Part shown: in pieces, positions 27,336 through 35,211 of the stretch
Position numbering within the stretch: position 1 is the stretch's first letter
How the letters are laid out: each line of letters begins with the position of its first letter
NCBI RefSeq assembly: GCF_009363435.1
Contig: NZ_CP045354.1
Location: 2,632,501-2,696,500, forward strand
DNA from: Labrenzia sp. THAF82
GTDB lineage: Bacteria; Pseudomonadota; Alphaproteobacteria; Rhizobiales; Stappiaceae
Length of the DNA stretch: 64,000 bases
Direction of reading: 5' to 3'
The notes under the pieces: model-generated
Database searches by the model: none
What the model was told of the DNA's origin: nothing
The model's input: the letters and a program-made list of their open reading frames with translations, nothing else
Made by a program: the position numbers and the translations under genes

Positions 27336-29020
27336 GCCACCCATTCGGAAACCGGAGCGGCAGCTTCGTGAAGGGGCTGGGAAATCACATCGACCAGTGT
27401 CGGGCCGTCATGGTTGACAGCTTCCGTGAGGATTTTCTTCAAGTCAGCCGGATCCTCAACGCGCCAGCTTTTGACCCCAAAGGCACTTGCGACAGCCGCA
27501 TGGTCCGTTCGGTTGAAATCGACGTTATAGAACCTGCGACCGAAACCTGCGTTCTGCCCCGCCTTGATCCAGCCATAGGTTGAATTTGAAAAGACAATGG
27601 ACGTGATCGGCATCCGGTAGCGGACCATGGTTTCGAACTCGCCGCAGGAGAAACCGAAACTGCCGTCACCCATTGCCGCAATGGTTTTTACGCCCGGTCG
27701 GCCCACATGTGCACCCATGGAAGCTGCGAGTGCATAACCAAGGGCTCCATGCGCCCTGTTGGTGATGAAATGACGGCCAGGTTTGCGCCATCGGTAGTGA
27801 GCACTGAAATAGGGACAAGGCGTGCCGGGATCGGCCACGATTGTTGCATCGTCTTCCAGAATGTCCATCAGCGCGGCGATGACGGCTTCGGGGCGGATCG
27901 GTCGATCCGTTGATGCTGCGAGCAAATCGAATTCGGAAGTTTTTGCACTCCAGGCAGCTGCAGCGCGTGCCACACCGTTCTGCGTTGCAACGCCTGGCAA
28001 AGCGGCAAGTTCTGCAGCCAGCGCGTTGAGCGCCAATCGGGCATCGGCATTGATGGCAACGGCCGTTTGATAGTTTGCGCCGATCACCATCGGATCGCTA
28101 TCAATGTGAAGGATGGTCTTGTCCTGGCCCGGCGAGCGCCAGCGCTCGGTTGTCACCGACCCGGCTCGGCAACCTACGAACAAGATCACATCGGCTGCGT
28201 CGACGGCAGCCCGAGTGGCTGGATTGCCCCCATTGGAACCGACTACACCAAGCGCAAGTGGATCGGTCTCGGCGATGCTGCCCTGGCCCGACACCGTCGT
28301 GGCTACCGGTGCTTGAAGCATTCGGGCAACATTTGCCAAGGCATCTTCAGCCCCCGACAGAACCGGGCCACCGCCGCAAATGATGATGGCGTTTTGTGCG
28401 CCGGCCAGCAAACGCGCAGCCTCTTCAATTGCCTCCGGGTCAGGAGCGGCGCGCTCGGCTGGAAACGTTCGGTGGCGTGGATCGGCCCAAATCTCGGTTT
28501 CGTCCACCGGCGCTTTTTGCGTGTCGAATGGAAGAGCCAGATGAGTTGCCCCTGGTGTGCCCGTGGTCATCGCGCGGAAGGCTGCACGCACTTGCGCGGG
28601 CAAGCGTGTTGCGTCGTCCAGCGACGTGTTCCATTTGGCGAGTGGCCCGAAGAGGGCCACCTGGTCAAGTTCGGTCAATGGATAACGGCCGCGGCTTGTG
28701 GTGGCCACGTCGGTTGTAATCGCAAGGATCGGGACAGAGCTTTCGTTCGCTTCGACGACGCCGGGCAGAATATAGGTTGCGCCGCCGCCAGATGGGCCTT
28801 CACAGACACCAGGTTTTCCTGTGACGCGTGCATAGCCGTCGGCCATGTAGGCAGCGTGACGCTCGTCGCGGGTCAAAAGGTGGTTGATACCATGATTGAG
28901 CCGGGCCAACGCATCATAGAAGGGCAGTGTGGTGTCGCCGCACAGACCGAAAATCTCGGTTACACCGTGGGCTTCAAGCATGCGCACCATGGCTTCTGCG
29001 CCGGTCAGTTGATTGCTCAT
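27332..29020 (-). CDS. Thiamine-diphosphate-dependent enzyme, acetolactate-synthase/decarboxylase family
   Basis: 562-residue cytoplasmic enzyme. The N-terminal pyrimidine-binding domain has the catalytic Glu in 'LLTRDERHAAYMADGYARVTGKPGVCEG'. The central domain has 'IICGGGPVLSGAEDALANVARMLQAPVATT', and the C-terminal TPP/Mg motif runs from GDG in 'AAMGDGSFGFSCGEFETMVRYRMPITSIVFSNSTYGW'. Such enzymes decarboxylate 2-oxo acids or condense them. No regulatory small subunit is nearby, and the neighbourhood is catabolic, so a 2-oxo-acid decarboxylase or sulfoacetaldehyde-type role is likelier than branched-chain biosynthesis. The ATG at 29020 has GGAG upstream; the frame extends to 29077. Confidence 0.85.
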   Translation of the reverse strand: MSNQLTGAEAMVRMLEAHGVTEIFGLCGDTTLPFYDALARLNHGINHLLTRDERHAAYMADGYARVTGKPGVCEGPSGGGATYILPGVVEANESSVPILAITTDVATTSRGRYPLTELDQVALFGPLAKWNTSLDDATRLPAQVRAAFRAMTTGTPGATHLALPFDTQKAPVDETEIWADPRHRTFPAERAAPDPEAIEEAARLLAGAQNAIIICGGGPVLSGAEDALANVARMLQAPVATTVSGQGSIAETDPLALGVVGSNGGNPATRAAVDAADVILFVGCRAGSVTTERWRSPGQDKTILHIDSDPMVIGANYQTAVAINADARLALNALAAELAALPGVATQNGVARAAAAWSAKTSEFDLLAASTDRPIRPEAVIAALMDILEDDATIVADPGTPCPYFSAHYRWRKPGRHFITNRAHGALGYALAASMGAHVGRPGVKTIAAMGDGSFGFSCGEFETMVRYRMPITSIVFSNSTYGWIKAGQNAGFGRRFYNVDFNRTDHAAVASAFGVKSWRVEDPADLKKILTEAVNHDGPTLVDVISQPLHEAAAPVSEWVA

Positions 29021-29048
29021 CAGGTTTGCTCCAAGTCTGAATACATAT

Positions 29049-29058
29049 CTGTATACAG
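29049..29058. promoter_or_regulatory. Candidate GntR operator CTGTATACAG
   Basis: Perfect 10-bp palindrome 29 bp upstream of the thiamine-enzyme start and 115 bp before the divergent GntR gene. Its core fits the TnGTATACnA sites known for FadR/VanR-like GntR proteins, so it probably binds the neighbouring regulator. Confidence 0.5.
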
Positions 29059-29172
29059 GCTTGAATATTGCAATCAAGCCCCGAATGTGTCACCACCCAA
29101 AACAAGCCTCGGATTTTGTCGAGCTGAACTGCGCTGACCGAAGACTAAGCCGAACCCAAGACAAAGGATGCC

Positions 29173-29865
29173 ATGTCGGAGACCTATGATCAGATTAAGT
29201 CGATGGTTGTGGGCTTTGCCCTGCGCCCCGGCGACAGGTTGAACGAAAGTGCCTTGTCCAAGGATCTAGGCGTATCGAGGACCCCACTGCGTGAAGCTTT
29301 TAACCGGCTTGTCGCCGAAGGCCTGATCGATGCACGACCGGGGGAAGGGTTCTTCTGCCGGAGGCTCGATGCTGAAGGTGTGCATGACTTGTACGATCTG
29401 CGCGAAGTACTGGAAGTGGCTGCGGTAGAACGGGCCTGCGAGCGCGCAAGCGATGCCGACCTCAAGGAGCTGGCAGACTGGCTGAGCGCCAAAGGCCTCA
29501 AGGTGGCCGGACTGACCGTTGCCGAAGCGTGTGAGCGCGACGAAGCGTTTCATGTGAAGATTGCGGAACTTTCAGGAAATCCTCTGTTGGTTGCTCAGTT
29601 AAAGGCGCTGAATGAGAAGATCCGCTACCTGCGATGGGTCCAACTTGATGAAGGCAGGCTCAAGACGACAAAGGCTGGGCACCGCAATGTCATGAGTGCG
29701 CTGCTTGCCCGCGATGTCACGGGGGCGACTATAGCTATGCGCGACCATATTTCCTTGCGAATGGATCAGATCAACGATGCGGTCAGTAAGGGGATTTCAA
29801 ACATCTATCTGGACCGCACGGATGCGCTAACCGGACATATCCTGAGTTCGGAGGACGCAGCATGA
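29173..29865 (+). CDS. GntR family transcriptional regulator (FCD subfamily)
   Basis: 230 residues. The winged-helix part is 'GFALRPGDRLNESALSKDLGVSRTPLREAFNRLVAEGLIDARPGEGFFCRRL' and the FCD ligand domain follows ('LYDLREVLEVAAVERAC', 'FHVKIAELSGNPLLVAQLKALNEKIR', 'HRNVMSALLARDVTGATIAMRDHI'). It lies divergent from the thiamine enzyme and overlaps the racemase-like gene by 4 nt, so it is probably the regulator of both units. The ATG has a short GGAT site upstream. Confidence 0.88.
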   Translation: MSETYDQIKSMVVGFALRPGDRLNESALSKDLGVSRTPLREAFNRLVAEGLIDARPGEGFFCRRLDAEGVHDLYDLREVLEVAAVERACERASDADLKELADWLSAKGLKVAGLTVAEACERDEAFHVKIAELSGNPLLVAQLKALNEKIRYLRWVQLDEGRLKTTKAGHRNVMSALLARDVTGATIAMRDHISLRMDQINDAVSKGISNIYLDRTDALTGHILSSEDAA

Positions 29866-30578
29866 TCGCAATAGGCGGCAAGACTGTTTATGGAGCATCC
29901 GTGGGCATCTTGATGCTCGAGGCGCGCTTTCCGCGTATCCCGGGAGATATGGGCAACGCGCAAAGCTGGCCGTTTCCTGTCCTTTACAAGGTGGTGCGCG
30001 GCGCTTCGCCTGAGCGCGTGGTCCGTCAGCAGGCAGGTGGGCTCATCGATGCCTTTATCGATGCGGCGCGGGAGCTTGTGGCTGACGGTGTGGACGGCAT
30101 CACCACGAATTGCGGGTTTCTGTCTCTTGTTCAAGATGAGCTTTCCAAAGCCGTTCCGGTTCCTGTTGTCACCTCTTCCTTGCAGCAGGTATCCATGGTC
30201 AATCGACTTATGCCAACCGGCAAGCGTGCCGGTGTCCTGACCATTTCCGGTTCGACACTTACACAAGCCCATCTGGACGCTGCTGGAGTGCCTTCCGAGA
30301 CACCGATCGGTACGACTGAAGGATTGAGCGAATTCACGCGTGCGATCCTGGACAATGAACTCACCTTGAATGTCGACGCGGCGCGCAATGACAACGTTCA
30401 GGCTGCATTGGCTTTGAAGGACACTCATCCCGACCTTGGGGGCATCGTCCTTGAATGTACAAATATGTGCCCCTACGCGGACGATATTGCAAAGGCAACC
30501 GACTTGCCCGTCTGGTCGATGATCAGCTTTGTCGAATGGTTTCAATCGGGGCTGTCTCCGCGACGCTTTCCAATTTAG
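29862..30578 (+). CDS. Aspartate/glutamate racemase family protein
   Basis: 238-residue protein of the Asp/Glu/hydantoin racemase superfamily. The two catalytic Cys are seen in 'GITTNCGFLS' and 'VLECTNMCPYA', each at the base of one of the two alpha/beta lobes, with 'PVVTSSLQQV' between. This arrangement supports racemase, hydantoin-racemase or maleate-isomerase-like chemistry by a two-Cys mechanism. Its coupling to a GntR regulator and closeness to the thiamine enzyme and D-amino-acid dehydrogenase suggest a second isomerisation step or detoxification in the same pathway. The substrate is unknown. Confidence 0.85.
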   Translation: MIAIGGKTVYGASVGILMLEARFPRIPGDMGNAQSWPFPVLYKVVRGASPERVVRQQAGGLIDAFIDAARELVADGVDGITTNCGFLSLVQDELSKAVPVPVVTSSLQQVSMVNRLMPTGKRAGVLTISGSTLTQAHLDAAGVPSETPIGTTEGLSEFTRAILDNELTLNVDAARNDNVQAALALKDTHPDLGGIVLECTNMCPYADDIAKATDLPVWSMISFVEWFQSGLSPRRFPI

Positions 30579-31129
30579 GCAGCGCGGGTTCAACGATGCG
30601 GTTGCCGGTGTGTGATTGCATGAACAGCCAGATCAAAAAGTTTGTTCTTTGGCATTGCGAAGATGATTGATCATGCGCTCCGATTGCGGCTTGGCTGACT
30701 GTCATTGACCCGTTGAGTAATTTGCCAAATAGGGCGTTCTTAAAGTCAAATTCCTTGGCAGAGCCATTCCAGATGCGCTTTTTTTGATCAAATAGTTTCA
30801 GTCTTTACGGAGATCATTTTTTGGTTTTATAAATTTTTCGATTGAATTGGTTGTGCTTTTGTTACTAATATCGCTCTGGGCATAAATAATTTTTCATTTT
30901 CATTAAAAATTTATCTGAATATTTTTCACCAATGCGTGTATTTGCGTTGTGTATCAATCGTATAATATTTAAATAAGGTCTACACAGCTAGAAGTTTTGC
31001 TTCTAGCGAAATACTTTTATTCGTTATCTCAAGTATATTTGTCTGTTATTGTTATTAGTTGTTCCTCCTGTGCCGTCGCGTTCAGGTGGTATTTTTAATG
31101 TAAATAATGACCGTTTTATGGAGTTTATT
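30579..31129. other. AT-rich intergenic region before the protease gene
   Basis: No credible gene in about 550 bp. From about 30780 the sequence is strongly AT-rich compared with its surroundings and runs into the protease leader. It contains the perfect hairpin at 30987-31007. It probably holds a strong promoter with upstream elements, or it is a recently acquired segment. Confidence 0.6.
30987..31007 (+). promoter_or_regulatory. Leader hairpin upstream of the protease gene
   Basis: GCTAGAAG / CTTCTAGC with loop TTTTG, a perfect 8-bp stem 123 bp before the protease start. No T run directly follows (GAAATACTTTTATT does), so it may be a 5' mRNA stabiliser, an attenuator or a weak terminator of upstream transcription. 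Confidence 0.5.
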
Positions 31130-32677
31130 ATGAGTAATAACGAATATGAAGTTGTCGCTACTGTGTCGCCGCGTTCACTTGGCCCAACATCTTTATTTGA
31201 CGCAGAGGAAGCTATTACCAGCGATAACGTGCAGCAGTTCAACTCCGACCCTTCGGATATCAGAGATTCAAAACGTGCCTTGAGCCGGGCCGGCTTTCAC
31301 GTCTTTGAGGAGGCGTCGAGCAATACCACGATTTCGATCGGTGGAACGGCGAAACTCTTCAAGGAGTTTTTCGGCGCGAAACTGACCAAGCAGAAGACGG
31401 AGATCAGGCCGGATACGACGATCGAGTTCATGGCGACCAGCGAAGATCCGTCCGAAGCGCTCATGAACGCGCCAGACGAGTTCAAGCAGCTGATTGAAGG
31501 AGCGGTCATTGCAAGGCCGCCAACCTATTTCGCCCCGCATCCAATTCCGCCGCTCGCCTCCGTTCATGCCAACGCCTATCCTTACATGATGGTGCCTGAT
31601 GGGGTTAGCGTCGTGCTGCGGGCCTCTCACGTTCACCGTCTTGGCGTGACAGGCAAAAATGTCGTCGTCGGAATGCTGGACACCGGTCATTACCGGCATG
31701 CGTTTTTCAGCTCTCGCGGGTATCGTCTTCTGTCAACGCTTCTGGCACCTGGTGCGAGCGACCCGGCGGATGATGCGAATGGGCACGGCACGGGTGAAAG
31801 CGCAAATGTGTTTGCCTGCGCACCTGATTGTCGCTTGCGCATGATCAAGATGGGCAACGACACAGTCGGTGCCATCAACGCTGCGCTCAACTCCAATCCC
31901 AAACCCCAGATTCTGACCAACAGTTGGGGCTACAGCGCAGACACGCCGGGCTCTTCCATTCCCAATTGGCTGAAGCCTTTGGAGGCAGCTGTTGCCAATG
32001 CAGTTTCTCAGGGCGTTGTGGTCTGTTTCTCGGCCGGAAATGGTCACTACGGATTTCCAGGAAGCCACCCCGATGTGATTTCTGTCGGCGGTGTTCATGT
32101 AAACCTACCTGACGAGAACGATCTGGAAGCTTCCAGCTATGCGTCCAGCTTCAATTCTTCCTGGTATCCAGGACGCCAGGTGCCGGATCTTTGTGGATTG
32201 ACGGGCAAGAGCGTGAATATTGGCGGGGCGAAGGCACCGAGCCTGATGCTGCCGGTGCAGGCAAGTGCCTCACTGGATGGCATTGCACCGTCGACAGGTT
32301 CAAATTCTGACGGTTGGGGCCTTTTCTCGGGAACTTCGGCTGCCTGTCCTCAAATCGCGGGCATCTGCGCGCTTATGCTGGAGAAGGATCCGACCCTGAC
32401 CCCGGCTGAAGTCAAAGACAAGCTGAAGAAAAGCGCAAGGGACGTGAAGAAGGGCACAACCCAAATGGGACATACGGCGACCAACGGCCCGGACCTTGCT
32501 ACAGGGTCCGGACTTGCGGATGCCAAATGGGCCTACATCAACACAATGGGGGACGTTGCGGCAACCTTCTTCAGCGGTACCAAAGAGCAGCAGCTGGCGA
32601 TGGTATCTTCCGGCGCGATGCCGGAGTTCTCAAAGGAATTCATCAGTGACATGATTGATACCTTGCGTTCACGCTAA
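31130..32677 (+). CDS. Subtilisin-family (S8) serine protease with sedolisin-like propeptide
   Basis: 515 residues from the ATG at 31130, which has GGAG 6 nt upstream. Residues about 20-134 form a propeptide-like domain ('ALSRAGFHVFEEASSNTTISIGG', 'FKEFFGAKL') resembling the activation domain of S53 sedolisins. The catalytic domain has Asp184 (VVVGMLDTG), His219 (NGHGTGES), the oxyanion Asn304 (SAGNG) and Ser403 (FSGTSAACPQIAG). No N-terminal signal peptide is visible, so the enzyme is cytoplasmic or uses another export route. The region before the gene is AT-rich. The next gene encodes a free copy of the propeptide domain, a probable inhibitor or folding partner. Confidence 0.88.
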   Translation: MSNNEYEVVATVSPRSLGPTSLFDAEEAITSDNVQQFNSDPSDIRDSKRALSRAGFHVFEEASSNTTISIGGTAKLFKEFFGAKLTKQKTEIRPDTTIEFMATSEDPSEALMNAPDEFKQLIEGAVIARPPTYFAPHPIPPLASVHANAYPYMMVPDGVSVVLRASHVHRLGVTGKNVVVGMLDTGHYRHAFFSSRGYRLLSTLLAPGASDPADDANGHGTGESANVFACAPDCRLRMIKMGNDTVGAINAALNSNPKPQILTNSWGYSADTPGSSIPNWLKPLEAAVANAVSQGVVVCFSAGNGHYGFPGSHPDVISVGGVHVNLPDENDLEASSYASSFNSSWYPGRQVPDLCGLTGKSVNIGGAKAPSLMLPVQASASLDGIAPSTGSNSDGWGLFSGTSAACPQIAGICALMLEKDPTLTPAEVKDKLKKSARDVKKGTTQMGHTATNGPDLATGSGLADAKWAYINTMGDVAATFFSGTKEQQLAMVSSGAMPEFSKEFISDMIDTLRSR

Positions 32678-32765
32678 AGCTGGCGACAATTCGATAAAGA
32701 ATGGACATGCGCTGACAGGCGCATGTCCTGTTGTTCTCGCGGTAGAAACTTAAAGGGCATGGCCG

Positions 32766-33122
32766 ATGGCGGATGAGACCGAGATATTCGGTGCGCAAGT
32801 CGTTTTGAAACAAAGCGACGGCTCATCGATCCTCGATGCGACGGAATCGCTGACCGCGGCGACAATCGAGCGGTATAGACTGCCGGCGGAAACAGTAGGA
32901 GAGGCACGCAAAGCTTTGGAGGCGCTCGGATTTCGAGTGGTCGGCGACGACGGTACCACGTTGTCGGTTGAAGGATCGCGCGCACATTTTGCTGACGTGT
33001 TCGGCCTTGAAGTCGGCGCAACGCAAGCCGGTGTTGCAGCTCATGCGACCAGAATTCCCGACGATGCTCAATCGTTTGTTGCCGATGTCATCGTGCCGCC
33101 GAAACCGAGCCTCTTTCCCTGA
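32766..33122 (+). CDS. Stand-alone protease propeptide-like protein (candidate inhibitor/chaperone)
   Basis: 118-residue soluble protein with no signal peptide. Residues 21-117 align along the whole propeptide of the upstream protease (its residues 21-134). 'SILDATESLT' matches 'SLFDAEEAIT', 'EARKALEALGFRVV' matches 'DSKRALSRAGFHVF', 'TTLSVEGSRAHFADVFGLEV' matches 'TTISIGGTAKLFKEFFGAKL', and 'PDDAQSFVADVIVPPKPSLF' matches 'PDEFKQLIEGAVIARPPTYF'. Identity is about one quarter with many conservative changes. It ends where the catalytic domain would begin. It lies 88 bp after the protease in the same direction and most likely binds the protease active-site cleft. Confidence 0.75.
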   Translation: MADETEIFGAQVVLKQSDGSSILDATESLTAATIERYRLPAETVGEARKALEALGFRVVGDDGTTLSVEGSRAHFADVFGLEVGATQAGVAAHATRIPDDAQSFVADVIVPPKPSLFP

Positions 33123-33213
33123 TCTGCCAGTCACCGGTGGGGCTCCGGCCTCCGTCCTGCAGCCTTGAATGGCGGGGCGGGGGCCGGTTCGCGTTGGGTA
33201 AGCGTTTGCCAGG

Positions 33214-34431
33214 TCAGCGCTCGCTCATCGCTCGGGCAAGGTTCTCATCTATTTTGTCGAGGAAACCCGTGGTGGTCATCCAGCCCTGATCGGGGCCGAC
33301 CAGAAGTGCCAGATCCTTGGTCATATAGCCCGACTCCACCGTTTTGATGCAGACGCCTTCCAGTGTCTTGGCAAATCGGGCAAGCTTGTCATTGCCGTCC
33401 AATTTGGCCCGATGAGCAAGTCCACGCGTCCAGGCAAAGATCGACGCGATAGAATTCGTCGATGTGCTTTCGCCCTGCTGGTGCTGTCGGTAGTGACGGG
33501 TGACTGTGCCGTGGGCAGCTTCTGCTTCCACCGTTTTGCCGTCCGGGCTCATCAGAACCGAAGTCATCAGGCCGAGCGAACCGAACCCTTGAGCAACAGT
33601 GTCGGATTGCACGTCGCCGTCATAGTTTTTACAGGCCCAGACATACCCGCCCGACCACTTGAGTGCACTGGCAACCATATCGTCGATCAGACGATGCTCG
33701 TACCAGATACCTGCATCGGCGAATTTGTCCTTGAATTCAGCTTCATAGATCTCCTGGAAGAGATCCTTGAATTGGCCGTCATACGCTTTGAGGATGGTGT
33801 TTTTGGTGGAGAGGTAACAAGGTACCTTGCGCTGAAGCGCATAGTTCAAGGATGCTCGGGCAAAATCCCGGATGCTGTCGTCAAGATTGTACATGGCCAT
33901 GGCGACGCCGGAGGAGGGAGCATCGTAGACCTCGTGCTCGATGACCTCGCCATCTTCGCCCGTGAAGGTAATGGTCAGTTTGCCCTTACCGGGGAAGCGA
34001 AAATCTGTTGCGCGATACTGGTCTCCAAATGCGTGACGACCGACGATGATGGGCTGCGTCCAGCCGGGAACCAGGCGCGGTACGTTCTGCATGATGATCG
34101 GCTCACGGAAAATCACCCCACCCAGGATGTTGCGGATGGTGCCGTTGGGTGAACGATACATGCGCTTAAGGTCAAATTCCTCCACCCGTGCCTCGTCCGG
34201 TGTGATGGTGGCACATTTGACACCGACGCCGTGCTCCTTGATGGCATTGGCGGCATCGACAGTGATCTGGTCATCGGTCTCATCGCGTTTCTGAATCGAG
34301 AGGTCGTAATAGAGAAGATCAATGTCCAGATAGGGATGGATCAGCTTGTCTTTGATGAAGGCCCAAATGATGCGGGTCATTTCATCGCCATCGAGTTCAA
34401 CAACGGGATTGTTGACTTTGATCTTTGCCAT
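33214..34431 (-). CDS. icd: NADP-dependent isocitrate dehydrogenase, homodimeric type
   Basis: 405-residue TCA-cycle enzyme that oxidatively decarboxylates isocitrate to 2-oxoglutarate with NADP. It begins '[23 protein letters not shown]', a hallmark of the eukaryotic-like type II homodimeric form common in alphaproteobacteria. Substrate-binding features include '[14 protein letters not shown]', and the metal-binding Asp residues lie in '[24 protein letters not shown]'. The NADP region has '[17 protein letters not shown]'. It is transcribed alone, with a TTGTATACAA palindrome 92-101 bp upstream. A second, monomeric isocitrate dehydrogenase lies at 48509-50725. Confidence 0.96.
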   Translation of the reverse strand: MAKIKVNNPVVELDGDEMTRIIWAFIKDKLIHPYLDIDLLYYDLSIQKRDETDDQITVDAANAIKEHGVGVKCATITPDEARVEEFDLKRMYRSPNGTIRNILGGVIFREPIIMQNVPRLVPGWTQPIIVGRHAFGDQYRATDFRFPGKGKLTITFTGEDGEVIEHEVYDAPSSGVAMAMYNLDDSIRDFARASLNYALQRKVPCYLSTKNTILKAYDGQFKDLFQEIYEAEFKDKFADAGIWYEHRLIDDMVASALKWSGGYVWACKNYDGDVQSDTVAQGFGSLGLMTSVLMSPDGKTVEAEAAHGTVTRHYRQHQQGESTSTNSIASIFAWTRGLAHRAKLDGNDKLARFAKTLEGVCIKTVESGYMTKDLALLVGPDQGWMTTTGFLDKIDENLARAMSER

Positions 34432-34522
34432 GGGTGTTCGGCCTCGCTGTTCCGTGAAATCTGAGTGTCAGAAGCAGGCATTCTCAATGATATGAGTTGT
34501 ACCGGAATTCTATTGTGTGCGC

Positions 34523-34532
34523 TTGTATACAA
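34523..34532. promoter_or_regulatory. TTGTATACAA palindrome upstream of icd
   Basis: Perfect 10-bp palindrome 92-101 bp before the icd start. Nine of its bases, extended by one (GTATACAAT), recur upstream of the monomeric isocitrate dehydrogenase gene. Possible shared operator or promoter element. Confidence 0.4.
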
Positions 34533-34630
34533 TAGTTGCGACTGCAGCAAGACAGCATTTCGAAAAAGGCCGTGAATTCAGTTCCTTTGCCGTCACCAGA
34601 TGGAATCCGGTCTGTTCAAGTACCAGAGAA

Positions 34631-35083
34631 TTAATCGATCAATTTGGCTTGCTTTTGGTGCTTTCGGATTTTTTCCGCGTGTGGGCGAACGAGATCGGCC
34701 ACAGCGACACTACCAAGTTGCTGTTGAAAGGCTACTTTCGCTGCATGAAGCGCCTTTGACGTCGCCTCGTTTGCTGAACGTTCCAAAAGACAGGTAGGGG
34801 CATCATTTGATTGGCCAACAGCAAAGAGTTGGGGTGAGCCCAGGGCTGCGTATACGTCTGCCAAGGTGATTTCATCCAAACTCTTTGTCAGCTCCCAACC
34901 ACCGCCATGGCCTTTGGTGGAGTTCACGAAACCTGCTTCACGCAATCCGGCCATGGTGCGCCGGACGAGCGACGGATTGGTGTTGAGCATCCGGCTGATC
35001 GCTTCCGATGTTACCGGTTCCTCGGTTTGTTCAAGATGCAAAAGCACGTGCAAGACGCGGGGCAGGCGGCTGTCGGTTCGCAT
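34631..35083 (-). CDS. Rrf2 family transcriptional regulator
   Basis: 150 residues with an N-terminal winged helix ('RVLHVLLHLEQTEEPVTSEAISRMLNTNPSLVRRTMAGLREAGFVNSTKGHGGGWELTKSLDEITLADVYAAL'). The GHGGGW wing motif is typical. Only one Cys is present ('APTCLLERS'), so this is not an iron-sulfur IscR/NsrR-type sensor with three Cys; it belongs to the YwnA-like group that senses electrophiles, drugs or redox through one Cys. It is divergent from a DHA2 exporter, the usual target of such regulators, and a palindrome lies between them. Confidence 0.9.
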   Translation of the reverse strand: MRTDSRLPRVLHVLLHLEQTEEPVTSEAISRMLNTNPSLVRRTMAGLREAGFVNSTKGHGGGWELTKSLDEITLADVYAALGSPQLFAVGQSNDAPTCLLERSANEATSKALHAAKVAFQQQLGSVAVADLVRPHAEKIRKHQKQAKLID

Positions 35084-35118
35084 GACACTCCCTTTTTTGA
35101 AAGCCTAACGCGTGAAAG

Positions 35119-35145
35119 CTCATGTGACAATAAAAAGCACATGAG
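35119..35145. promoter_or_regulatory. Candidate Rrf2 operator
   Basis: Perfect 8-bp inverted repeat CTCATGTG / CACATGAG with an 11-bp spacer, in the 128-bp region between the divergent Rrf2 and MFS genes. Position and symmetry suggest the Rrf2 binding site. Confidence 0.55.
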
Positions 35146-35211
35146 ATTGACGAGCGATTTCATGGAACTTATTAAGTAACGAATTAGATCCCTTTCTCGG
35201 AGTTTCAAATC

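Noticed and set aside
26352..27344. 330-codon open frame antisense to the LysR gene
   Set aside because: Lies wholly over a LysR gene with intact HTH and effector domain, and its translation has no family signature.
28067..29137. 356-codon open frame on the plus strand
   Set aside because: It is antisense to the well-supported thiamine-diphosphate enzyme, has a Cys- and Trp-rich composition and shows no recognisable domain. A shadow frame.
33412..34152. 246-codon open frame antisense to icd
   Set aside because: Covered by the unmistakable isocitrate dehydrogenase coding sequence.
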